DNA from: Saccharum officinarum
Lineage: Eukaryota > Streptophyta > Magnoliopsida > Poales > Poaceae
Direction of reading: 5' to 3'
NCBI GenBank assembly: GCA_020631735.1
Contig: CM036158.1
Coordinates: 85,189,421-85,253,420, forward strand
Length of the DNA: 64,000 nucleotides
The position numbers and the translations under genes are program-made. Below are positions 37,525-46,526 of the stretch, one piece after another (positions within the stretch are counted from its first letter, which is position 1; each line of letters begins with the position of its first letter). The notes under the pieces were generated by a model, which was not told the origin of the DNA, made no database searches, and saw nothing but the letters and a program-made list of their open reading frames with translations.

Positions 37525-38625
37525 ATGTCGCGCGCGCCTCGTATCGTATCGGTGCTGCTCCTGCTGCTTGGCCCCCTCCCCATCACCTCCTGCGTCCACG
37601 TAGAGACCGCCGACGGGCCCGTGACGGCGACGGTGCACCGGCAGGACGACGGCACCGCGTGGCGCTCCTTCAAGCAGCTGCTGGACGCGCGGCGAGGCAG
37701 CCACGTCGCGGGCCTCGGCGAGCTCAAGCGCTACCTGGCGAGGTTCGGCTACATGCCCGGGGCGGCGGCGGCGCGCGAGCCGACGGACGCGTTTGACGCG
37801 CACATGGAGGCCGCCGTACGGCGGTACCAGTCCAAGCTTAGCCTGCCGGTCACGGGGCAGCTCGATTCCACCACGCTGGATCGGATCATGGCCCCGCGCT
37901 GCGGCGTCGGCGACGACGGCGGCCACGGTGTGCCCACGGCGACCCGCGACGGCGCGGTCAGCCGGTTCACGTTCTTCAAGGGTGAGCCGCGGTGGACGCA
38001 GCCGGACCCGCTCGTGCTCACGTACGCCATCTCGCCGACTGCCACCGTCGACTACCTGCCTGCCGAGACCGTGCGCGCGGTGTTCCGGCGCGCGTTCGCG
38101 CGGTGGGCGCGGGTCATCCCCGTGGGCTTCGTCGAGGCCGACGACTACGAGGCGGCCGACATCAGGGTGGGCTTCTACGTGGGCAGCCACGGGGACGGGA
38201 TCCCCTTCGACGGGCCGCTCGGCGTACTCGGCCATGCCTTCTCCCCAAAGAACGGGCGCCTCCACCTCGACGCTGCAGAACGGTGGGCGGTTGACATGGA
38301 CACGGAAACGGTGCACTCGGCTGTCGACTTGGAGTCCGTGGCCACGCACGAGATTGGCCACGTCCTTGGGCTGGGGCACTCGTCGTCACCCAAGGCCGTC
38401 ATGTACCCGAGCCTCAGCCCGCGGCAAAAGAAGGCGGAGCTCACCGTCGACGACATCGAGGGCGTCCAGTGGCTGTATGGGCCAAACCCGGGATTCAGTC
38501 TCAGCTCGCTCTACCAGCAGGACTCCTCCATGGCGATGGCGTCGGGGAGGAGCAGTTGGCTTTGGCTTCCTGCCTCGGCTAGTTTAGTTTGTGCAGTCTT
38601 GGTCATGCTAGTGACGCAGTTGTAG
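37525..38625 (+). CDS. Matrix metalloproteinase, secreted, probably GPI-anchored
   Basis: Intact 366-residue single-exon gene, the usual length and structure of plant MMPs. Residues 1 to about 23 are a hydrophobic signal peptide. About 45-120 form the peptidoglycan-binding-like prodomain (FKQLLDARRG, LKRYLARFGYMPG, AVRRYQSKLSLPVTG). The cysteine switch PRCGVGD (residues 124-130, Cys126) keeps the zymogen latent by binding zinc. The catalytic domain has HEIGHVLGLGH (residues 275-285; zinc ligands His275, His279, His285; Glu276 as base) and the Met-turn at Met293 (VMYPSLS). The C terminus (about 342-366) is Ser-rich, then hydrophobic, as for GPI anchoring. It would cleave extracellular or cell-surface proteins; plant MMPs act in growth, defence and cell death. 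High GC is typical of grass single-exon genes. The nearest gene is convergent, 320 bp downstream. Confidence 0.96.
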   Translation: MSRAPRIVSVLLLLLGPLPITSCVHVETADGPVTATVHRQDDGTAWRSFKQLLDARRGSHVAGLGELKRYLARFGYMPGAAAAREPTDAFDAHMEAAVRRYQSKLSLPVTGQLDSTTLDRIMAPRCGVGDDGGHGVPTATRDGAVSRFTFFKGEPRWTQPDPLVLTYAISPTATVDYLPAETVRAVFRRAFARWARVIPVGFVEADDYEAADIRVGFYVGSHGDGIPFDGPLGVLGHAFSPKNGRLHLDAAERWAVDMDTETVHSAVDLESVATHEIGHVLGLGHSSSPKAVMYPSLSPRQKKAELTVDDIEGVQWLYGPNPGFSLSSLYQQDSSMAMASGRSSWLWLPASASLVCAVLVMLVTQL

Positions 38626-38945
38626 ACAGACAGGTTTATAATACACAAAAAGGATAAGGACAGAAACAGAATGAAAAAAAAGGGCTAGGTAGCATGATCC
38701 GGCTACAGAAGAGAAAAACTTCTCTTCTTGTGGGTTATCTTTATCTTAGTTTTTGCACACAAATTGTGTGGGAGAGACGTGTGTCTCTCCTCTTAGGTTT
38801 GTATTTGCACAGTGAAGTTGTTGCAGAAATGCCCCATGTAACTGTACATAATCTTATATATCAGTCAAAAGTGTGGACAATTGTTTATCTACACAAGATA
38901 ATGCTTACTGGCAGCTACGTAGACAAATATGAAATGGTGAGACTT

Positions 38946-39275
38946 CTACCGGGACACAGTGGTCTGTAGTGGCAAGACACTTGCGGGTCCAGCTTCCTCT
39001 GCTTCAGACGGTCTCTGCGCAACAATCTTTGATCCAGCTTCCTCTGCTTCGGTCAATCTCTGTGCGACAATCATTGACATCCCGAACATCTTCTTGATAG
39101 TCTTTGTGAAGCATGTCCTGTGTTCATCTGCAGAGGCATTGATGAACTCGTGGATGTGATCTCTCAAATCTGAGACGAATGATGTGCCAGGTACATTTTT
39201 TCGGCACGAATGCACAGCACGTTTTGAATCAAGTTGATGTGATCCTTCATGTTCAGTGCGCCCGGACATCGTCAT
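38946..39275 (-). CDS. Small basic protein, coding exon of a spliced minus-strand gene
   Basis: A 109-residue frame starting ATG 39275-39273 (MTMSGRTEHEGSHQLD). It lies directly after a good splice acceptor (tttgtttgcag, exon start 39281), so the upstream exon is probably the 5' UTR near 41.2-41.3 kb. Visible features: a compact core DLRDHIHEFINASADEHRTC followed by FTKTIKKMFGMS, then a duplicated 14-15-residue unit IVAQRLTEAEEAGS / IVAQRPSEAEEAGP that looks helical. No signal peptide or membrane segment. I do not recognise a named family and infer no function. The alternative start at 39302 would read through the acceptor and is less likely. Tail-to-tail with the metalloproteinase gene. Confidence 0.62.
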   Translation of the reverse strand: MTMSGRTEHEGSHQLDSKRAVHSCRKNVPGTSFVSDLRDHIHEFINASADEHRTCFTKTIKKMFGMSMIVAQRLTEAEEAGSKIVAQRPSEAEEAGPASVLPLQTTVSR

Positions 39276-39320
39276 GAGATACTGCAAACAAATGTAAGCC
39301 ATACCATGAGAAAACTAGTA

Positions 39321-39583
39321 ATCCATCCGGACCAATTTATAAGGTATAAGCACGCGCATCATGATTCAAACTTTACAATTTTTAAACAGTAATAATTTGG
39401 CCTAGAATTTTTAACTAGTATAGTACAAATTTGATATGGTTAGATTTGTAATCAAATGAAGCATCCAATAATCATAAGTTTATTTATAAACAATATAATA
39501 TAAAATAAATGAATGGTCAAATTGTAACGTGGTAGACCATACCATGTCAAACTATGCCTTATAAACTACTAGTCCGGAGAGAG
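39321..39583. mobile_element. Stowaway MITE, 263 bp, in the intron of the small-protein gene
   Basis: Terminal inverted repeats atccatccggaccaatttat and, reversed, ctctctccggactagtagtt, flanked by TA on both sides (39319-39320, 39584-39585). These are the Stowaway ends and target duplicate. The interior is AT-rich. Confidence 0.82.
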
Positions 39584-40942
39584 TAACCAAGAGAAACTGA
39601 CAGAAAAATGTCAACCATGTAGCAATTCTGTGTTCCTAAAGGAAAGTGAATTTACTTTACACAGCTAAGTGACTTGTTTAACGAAAATAAGTTTCTCATT
39701 GGGATTTAACAGGAGCGCAATACAACAACATACTTCAGTCAATCATCATGAATAGAAGTATGAAAGCTACAAGTTATATAGAAACGCTCAATTATTTGAA
39801 CCAATCAACTCAAGGTTCATATAAGTTTGATTTGGACATCAGTCTGAAGTCTGAACAAGATACTAACAGCATCTATGATAGTCTGTACTCTGTAACAAAA
39901 AAATGGCATGAAGAACACAACTAAGCTGTGGACTACCTAGTTAAATATTTAGTATTGATGATCCAGAATGGGGCATCATATAATTGTTTCTCTGGAAATG
40001 TTATTTCAACATCCACTCAACAATGATAGCTCAAACAATTTCTGGGAGCAATTGAATGACAGTGCTAAGAAGAAACATATCAGATGAGGTGGAAACATAG
40101 TGCTAGCATCAAAAGATGCTGTCTTTCTCCTTCTTGATGCGCAAAAACTGTGAAAGGGACTGGTGCAGAGAAGAATTGAAAAGCATCATGATCCCTCATT
40201 ATTTGTCAATGAATATGGCACAGCATGATGCTCACAGTACTATTTTGAAGTTAGGACTTAGGATGTCAAATCAATAGCCACAAGAATAACTAGCGATAAG
40301 AAAAGAATGGCCAGTTTACTGGTATCCCTTAACTGGTCAGACGTCAGAGACTCTTTGTAAACATATTTACAGATAGACAGCTAGAGGTGCAAGCAAAGTA
40401 TGCAACATGGCAGCTGTGTCCGCAACAACAACCTGAAGGGCCAATTTAGGCGATTGACCAATTAGCCCATTATACAAGATGTCGTCGCGAAAACCACATC
40501 TAGGTGAACCTACTACCAGTTGCACAACTGAAAATATGCAACCGGCTAACAAGTCACCATGCTGTTCTGTACCCATAAACCTCAAGATAAAACACAAGAG
40601 ACAGTACAATGGAACATCAAAACGAATAGTCCGTTTGCATCAGGTCCAAAAGAACACTACAGAGTCTAAATTACAGCATCTCCTTTTTTTTGGCGAGGAA
40701 AAACTCTTGCCTTTTGATGTCAAAACTAAACTCTTGGTTCACAACGAGTTGTGAGTTGATGTGTCAGAAAAGGAACCACTAGGCAGAGTATTCCCTTCGA
40801 TTGGCACAACAACACGAGTTAATGTAGGTGGGCTTACTGACCATCCACACAGGGAGTGCTGCCATTGAGGCTGTAGTGTGTGGTTGGCTAATTAGCCACC
40901 AAGGCCAAATACAGACTCAACCATAACCTTCTACGTTTTTTC
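39584..40942. other. Presumed large intron of the minus-strand gene, no feature recognised
   Basis: AT-rich, low coding potential, no repeat ends recognised. Consistent with intron sequence between the exon at 38946 and the promoter-side exon near 41.2 kb. Confidence 0.5.
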
Positions 40943-41141
40943 AGCACAATATGTCGGCCATGGACATCGGTATTGAACTGAAGTTAAAACTGGCCCTCCA
41001 TTACAAATCCAACAAACAACAGAGCTAGAAACTCCAATAATCAAATATAAATAGCAAGAGCACAATATGTCAGCCATGGACATCGGTATTGAACTGAAGT
41101 TAAAAATGGTCCTCCATTACAAATCCAACAAACAACAGAGA
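40943..41141. repeat. 116-bp tandem duplication
   Basis: agcacaatatgtcggccatg at 40943 recurs at 41059 as agcacaatatgtcagccatg; each copy continues with gacatcggtattgaactgaa and ends at aacaacagag. The copies differ at a few positions. It sits inside the presumed intron, just downstream of the first exon. Confidence 0.85.
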
Positions 41142-41169
41142 AAGATGTTCACCACGAGAATAAGAGGGA

Positions 41170-41480
41170 GAGGGGGATTACCTAGACCAAATCCACCGGT
41201 GAAGTTTTTTCTTCAAGAGGAACTGACTGCTATCGCAGCCAAGCACGGGGTGGCGGACGAGGACAGCTCCGGTGCTTGGGCGGCGGCTAGGGTTTTAAAG
41301 TTGGCTGTCATAGGGAATTAGGGTTCTCGTTTAGGCCGAGCCGAACTTTTTTTTTAGTGGGCCGAGCCGAACTACGTCAATATATTGTGCTTTTGGTCCG
41401 CTAACTCGAAGGTCCAGAATTTGAAGGCCCAAATGTGGCGTAGTTGTCTGAACGCCTGGCCCAATACGGTCAAACAATGG
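41170..41480 (-). promoter_or_regulatory. Promoter and first exon of the minus-strand small-protein gene
   Basis: On the minus strand two telo-box-like motifs (gaaccctaattcc near 41320 and aaaaccctagcc near 41295) and upstream TGGGCC site-II-type words (near 41460) occur together, a pattern common in grass housekeeping promoters and 5' UTRs. A possible splice donor is tctag|gtaatc near 41182. A 32-codon frame starting ATGACAGCC near 41312 ends inside this exon and may be an upstream ORF. Exon and start positions are inferred without transcript data. Confidence 0.5.
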
Positions 41481-43009
41481 GCTGGCCATCATCATCTAGC
41501 CCGTAAGTGATTCATTGGCATAGAGAGCGCTTATCAATTTATTTTTACTATAGACGTATCCGTCTCTTGCAGCGGGAGAAGAAAACTATTTCATGAAAAT
41601 TATGACAAGAATATGACATATCTATTTATGTTTTATAATTTTTATAAAATTTCAAATCTAAAAATTTATATTATGATGACTAGGACATCCATAATATAAG
41701 TTAACTTTGGCAATAATTAACAATGTCCTATTAAACTTGTATTGAACAAAAATACAACCTTAATATATTTTTTCTCCTGTTGCAAGCCTTAGATATAAAT
41801 ATATCATAACTTTAATTTCCATACTATTCATGTGTTGTTATTAAATATCGAGCTCCGTGATGTTCTTTAATGACTCACAAAATATATAATCCTAATATCT
41901 GTTTAAAGTCGGCAAGGAATTAGTTGTCAACGTGCCAATAATTGATTTGTCCATTGATGATTATTATCGAAATCTCTCTCGATTTTTCACATTGCAGCCC
42001 TCGTCGGAGATTACAAAGATATATTTATTAAGTTTGGATTAGACAAACTGCTCAAGATTTTAGTTTATGGTTTGATTAGTTTGACCATTGGTAGATCTAG
42101 ATTTAATAAAGGTTATTCTGTCCACATCAATCCATATGTGTTTGAGTGGATTAAAATAAAAATTAGTTAATTTTTCACCTCGATCCACTACAATACATAA
42201 AAATTGAGGTTGATATGAGTGTAGTCAAACAAGGCCTAAGAGTGAATAAGATTATCCAAACAAGCCATAGAAATCAACTCGCCTCCTAGACTTTACCTTT
42301 GAAACATTATTGGGAGAGATGTCATTAGACGATGAACATGACTGTCGATCTCCGGAACATTCCATAATCTTACAGACAGATTATGCTGGGTAATCCTTTC
42401 AACCTACTGCCAGTACGAGCAATTCATAGACATCAATAATGCAAACATAACACTGACGAGCTTTGAATTGGACCTTCGGGTAGGGCACGCCTTATGTACA
42501 GCACAACCAATGCGCGGATGCCAAAAGGGATTGGTTTCAAGATGGGAAGACAAGGGGAAAAAGTCATGGCGCATGCTAGAAGCAATTCCACAATCATTCA
42601 TGTGCAACTGCAGTGTGTCACACGGTGGAGTACTTGCACGCACCAATTAATTCCCTTTACCTGCACGATAAACCGTCCTCTCCCTCTCTCTCTCTCTTTA
42701 AGGTTCACCCGATGGAAAAGAACATTTTGGCAGCTTTTTCATGCAAAGCAAAGTCGATGGATGTACAAATGCCCTACCACATTAGCATCTGATTCTTGGA
42801 AAAGAATACTGCAAGCAGCCAATCAAAGAATGTGCTGTGTTGTTGGTTGGGAGAAGCTAAGCTTTTCATTTTCTATTTTTACTCGACCGCTCTGTTTGGT
42901 TTGTGCAATACAATTTTTCTTATAAAATGTAAATGTCCATACATCAGTGCTGCTGTAATTTTTTCGCGATTAATAGACATGTTTGAGTGTATATATACAG
43001 GTTTAATCA
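41481..43009. other. AT-rich intergenic sequence, no gene recognised
   Basis: Only short frames. tcaaacaaggcct near 42225 looks like the right end of a Tourist-type MITE, but no left end was found. A short CT microsatellite lies near 42681-42700. Confidence 0.45.
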
Positions 43010-43018
43010 TTTGTTGCC

Positions 43019-43277
43019 AGAGACGGAACCAGAGGGAGGGGGCTACCAGGGGCCGTGGCCCCCCAAACACAATAAGTTTTCTTTAATACCTATATAAATA
43101 TATGAATTTACAGCTAAAAAATATCAATTTTCATCTATTTTTTATTCAAATATTATTATTTTGGTTATAAATAGTGTAAAATATTAAAAAAGTTGTTGAA
43201 TCATATAATTACATATATTTTAGCACACTAAAAAAATATAGTCATATTTGTTTGGCCCCCCTAGTCAGAATCGCTGG
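43019..43277. mobile_element. Non-autonomous DNA element, 259 bp, 9-bp target duplicate
   Basis: Flanked by tttgttgcc on both sides (43010-43018, 43278-43286). The ends are G-rich and C-rich (agagacggaaccagaggg ... ggcccccctagtcagaatcg) and form a weak inverted repeat; the interior is AT-rich. A 9-bp duplicate suits Mutator-like elements, but the family assignment is tentative. Confidence 0.65.
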
Positions 43278-43628
43278 TTTGTTGCCTAATGTTACCGTAA
43301 CTAAGGCAGACCGTGGTTTCTTCACTCCAAAAAGGCCTAAGCTGAAAGTAAATGGAAAGCAAACCAAAGATAGAAAGCCCTCGTAAAGAACTAAATGGCT
43401 AATTAAAATGGCATACCCATGGATTGCCTATCCTAGAAAAAGTCCGTAATCCTGAGACGATTGGAGTTTCCAAACTAGACGAATGAATCCTTCCCCTTCA
43501 TAGTTTTATTTTGGAACTATCATCTTACCATAAAAAAGTAGTGATGTAAGCAAATTCCGCAATATAGACCAATATATTTGCTGAATTTGAGCTTCAAAAT
43601 TTTTACTAAAATGGCTACTAATAGAATT

Positions 43629-43630
<2 letters not shown>

Positions 43631-43706
<76 letters not shown>
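43631..43706. repeat. (AT)n microsatellite
   Basis: About 76 bp of uninterrupted AT dinucleotides. The 'YIYIYI' frames over it are artefacts. Confidence 0.97.
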
Positions 43707-43708
<2 letters not shown>

Positions 43709-43709
<1 letters not shown>

Positions 43710-43875
43710 AGTGGTGGATCTAGGATAAGCATCTAGGGGGCTAAATAATGAAGGTTTAGTGCTAAAGCTGAAGATTAATGGTGGATTTGAGGCTAAGCTA
43801 CAATAATTTAAAGGCAAAAATCAAGCTTAGGGAGGGCTGCAGCCCACCCAGCCCCCCCCTTTGAATTCGCCACTG
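43709..43875. mobile_element. hAT-like MITE, 167 bp
   Basis: Inverted ends cagtggtggatct and agaattc-type gaattcgccactg, flanked by 8-bp duplicates tatatagt (43701-43708) and tatattgt (43876-43883), one mismatch. An 8-bp duplicate is the hAT size. It inserted next to the AT microsatellite. Confidence 0.7.
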
Positions 43876-44029
43876 TATATTGTGGCCCAAAAGGTTATTC
43901 GCCCCTTACAAAGGACATTCTTCTCGGGAGAAAAATAATGGAAGGGGCTATCATTCTACATGAGACTATATGTACATGAGTTAAATAGGGAAAAAAGATA
44001 AATATGTGTTATTTAAAACTGATTTTGAA

Positions 44030-44176
44030 AAAAGGCATATGGCAAGACAAAATGAGGTTTTTTTTGCAAAAGACGCTCCAAATGAAAGTTTTTTCACACA
44101 AATGGCGTGATTGGATTAAAAGTCTTGTTCAGGGAGGAAATATGTAGGTACGAAGGTAAACAATCAATTGAGTCCC
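44030..44176 (+). pseudogene. L1-type LINE reverse transcriptase fragment, left part
   Basis: Conceptual reading with minor frame breaks resembles AYGKTKWGFLQKTL, then HKWRDWIKSLVQGGN and NNQLSP, the palm region of plant L1 reverse transcriptases before the catalytic motif. It is interrupted by the SINE at 44177 and resumes at 45654. Confidence 0.7.
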
Positions 44177-44426
44177 TGCGAAAGGGCATGTAGCCTAATG
44201 GTTACGAGAGTCTCAGTAGCACGTCCTGAGTTCGACTCGGCGTGGGAGCGAATATTCCAGTATTTAACGGCTTTGTGCTTTTGGAGGTAGGTGATGTTCC
44301 CATTGATAGCAAGGCGCATGTGGTGACTTCGACAATCTCGAGGATTTACTAGTCTAGTCTTTGAAGGTGCTCATAGGGGTAGGGTTTGCCTGTGTGCGTT
44401 CATAGGGGTGAGTGTTCGTGCGATGT

Positions 44427-45616
44427 CACTACTACACAAAAAATTAACCGAGGTGTTTCAAAATAGGCCTCCGAGACGGTTGGGCCGGTTGCCCACCTCG
44501 GTTATTCATGGCCGCGCAGCCGGCTCAACAACTGCCTCGGTTAATGCTTAACCGAGGCAGGCAACCTAACAGGCCTGCCTCGGTTAATATATATTAACCA
44601 AGACGGGCATCATTACTCAACTGCCTCGGTAAATTATTGACCGAGGCGGTCATTGTAACGCAACTGCCTCGGTAAATCAGGCCTAGCCCGCTAGCCCACA
44701 CCAGCCCACTACCATCTCCATATATAAACTGAATTAGCAACCCTAAACACTCAACCTCTCTCTCACCCTCTCAGCTCTCTGCCCCGTGCCGCTACCTCCC
44801 TTTGAGCACCGCGCCGCACCCTCTGAACCCCGTGCCACTCCCTCTCTACCCCGCGCCACTACCTCCCTTTGAGCACCGCGCCGCACCCTCTGAACCCCGT
44901 TCCACTCCCTCTCTACCCCACGCCGCTCCCTCCCTCTCCCTGACCTGGCCTCCTCCCTCTCCTTCGAGCCCCACCCTCTCTCCCCTATGCCGCCCTCCCT
45001 CTCCCCAAGCGGTGACGAGCCCGCAATGACCCTCCAGCGGCGGCGCACGGCGGCGCGTCCCTCCCTCTCCTCTAGTGGTGGCACACCCTCTAGCGGATGC
45101 GCACGGCGGCGCGTCCCCTTCTTCCCCACATGGCGGCGCACTGTAGCGCATCCTCCAGCGGCGATGCGTCCTCCAGCCAGCCCCACCACCTCGACCTCCA
45201 AATCTGGCGTCCTCCACCACCTCCACCTCCAAATCCGGCGACCTCCACCATCTCCACCACCTCCGGCTCTAGATCCGACGAGCTCGTCGATGGGGCCCGC
45301 CTTCCAGGATGTAGCCTGGCAGCAGATCCCGTGGATGGGCTCGCTGGACAAGCACCCCAACCGAGCTCCACGGTGGCCACTCCCCGGGTGCCGGATCCAG
45401 GAGACTACGAGGATGGCGATGACGTCGGCGGCGGCAGCGGTGGCATTAGGCTTGGCAGGCTCGTCGATGGGCTTTTTTTCTGATTTATTTACCAAGGCAG
45501 ACAAGAAACTGCCTCCGTTAATGCTTGGCTAACCGTGACCTTTGGTCAGAGGCGTTTGACTTGCCCACCTCGGAAAATCGTTTTTGCCCGCCTCGAAAAA
45601 GATTTCTGCAGTAGTG
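44427..45616. mobile_element. CACTA (En/Spm-type) non-autonomous transposon, 1190 bp
   Basis: Ends CACTACTACACAAAAA and, reversed, CACTACTGCAGAAATC, with the 3-bp target duplicate tgt (44424-44426, 45617-45619). Subterminal zones carry many copies of accgagg/cctcggt in both orientations (44445-44680 and 45495-45600), the usual transposase-binding arrangement. No transposase. The GC-rich middle (about 44730-45480) begins with a TATA motif (44720-44727) and has long overlapping frames on both strands, none recognisable. Confidence 0.92.
44785..44930. repeat. Short tandem repeat inside the CACTA element
   Basis: A unit of about 66 bp running ctacctccctttgagcaccg ... aaccccgt(g/t)ccactccctc is present twice in tandem, with a partial third. 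It makes the open frames across it repetitive. Confidence 0.75.
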
Positions 45617-45641
45617 TGTGAGCATCTGCGTTGTCCTATAC

Positions 45642-45831
45642 GTGATCTAAGAAAATCAATTGAGTCCCGCCTTTCAGGAAAATACATGGCTTACACAAGG
45701 TTATCCTTTATCCCCATACTATTTAACATAATGTCCCGTGTGATCTAAAAAAATCAATTGAGTCCCTACTTTCAAACAAATACAAGGCTTACACAAGGTG
45801 ATCCTTTATCCCCATACTATTTAACATAATG
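45642..45831. repeat. 98-bp tandem duplication across the SINE/LINE junction
   Basis: gtgatctaagaaaatcaatt at 45642 recurs at 45740 (gtgatctaaaaaaatcaatt); both units run to ccatactatttaacataatg. The unit contains the SINE 3' end, its target duplicate and LINE sequence, so it arose after the SINE inserted. Confidence 0.85.
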
Positions 45832-46005
45832 GTGGATATGTTGTGAATCATCATTGATAGAGCCCACGAGCGAGGATACACAAATAAAACAAGTAAGGCC
45901 TCGTTTTAGAAAAAGGTCTATCCCTTTTACAATAAGTTGATGATACTTTGTTATTTTTAGACCATGATATCGAAGGAGCAAGAAGGTTGAAGTTACTTCT
46001 GATGA
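45654..46005 (+). pseudogene. L1-type LINE reverse transcriptase fragment, right part
   Basis: Reads, with frame breaks, LTQGDPLSP and ILFNIMVDML, then IDRAHERGYT and, after a gap, VDDTLLFLDHDIEGARRLKL, where the normal motif is YADDT. This is the LINE RT catalytic block. The QGDPLSP segment appears twice because of the 98-bp duplication. It ends abruptly near 46005 against the gypsy remnant. Confidence 0.78.
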
Positions 46006-46526
46006 GGACATCACTTTTTCACATACACACAATGATCCACTACTAGACATTCAAGGTCCAATCACCAGAGCTCGCGCGCGTCAATTAAATTTAGAGGTGA
46101 GCTCGTTCCTAAGTAACTCCTTATATGATTTTGAGAATAGATTGCTACCTAATGATTATATTATGCTTATGAATGAAGGAGAGGTCCAGGAGACACATGG
46201 AGGAGGGCTTGGAGGCGTGGAGGACCAGCGAGGGCGCCCGGATAAAGATAGAGGATCAAACCAAGTTGAGTTCGAGTCTGCCTCGCAGTTCAGGACCAGT
46301 CTGCCTTGAACTGGTCACCCAGGACGCGTACGGACTCCGTTTTCGATGATCCATATATGGATGGAAAGCTTATTTGATAAGGAAACCAACCCAAGTGGTC
46401 CCATGTCAAAAGCTGTTCGGAATCAACGGAAATCGTCAAAACAAGTCACCATCCAGAATCTGTCAGGGTGCTATGTCGCCGTCTATTGGACCGTTTGGGC
46501 CTTGTAACGTGTCGGCGCTCCCCAGG
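46006..46526 (+). pseudogene. Ty3/gypsy (Tat-type) remnant: pol end and 3' untranslated region
   Basis: 46045-46130 encodes GPITRARARQLNLEVSSFL, a motif often found at the end of grass Tat/RIRE2-type polyproteins (family knowledge). The downstream acggactccgttttcgatga, atggaaagctt and gctgttcggaatcaacgg words are likewise familiar from the region before the 3' LTR of such elements. No LTR follows, because element D begins at 46527. Confidence 0.6.

Larger units (their letters stand above)
44177..45653 (+). mobile_element. tRNA-derived SINE (about 285 bp), split by a CACTA element
   Basis: The SINE is 44177-44426 plus 45620-45653. Its head resembles a tRNA with pol III A-box (tagcctaatgg) and B-box (gagttcgactc). 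The tail part ggtgctcataggggtagggt and gttcataggggtgagtg resembles the Au-type grass SINE (from memory). It is flanked by a perfect 15-bp target duplicate aatcaattgagtccc (44162-44176, 45654-45668) taken from the LINE. The CACTA insertion is 44427-45616. Confidence 0.85.

Noticed and set aside
42494..42925. 143-codon frame
   Set aside because: No domain, ordinary intergenic composition, crosses a CT microsatellite.
43506..43817. 103-codon frame
   Set aside because: Mostly translation of the AT microsatellite.
44184..44260. tRNA gene
   Set aside because: A- and B-box-like sequence present but no proper cloverleaf, and it is the head of a SINE with a 15-bp target duplicate.
44743..45532. 253-codon minus and 181-codon plus frames
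   Set aside because: Within the CACTA cargo; arginine/glycine-rich on one strand and proline/serine-rich on the other, as expected for GC-rich repeats.
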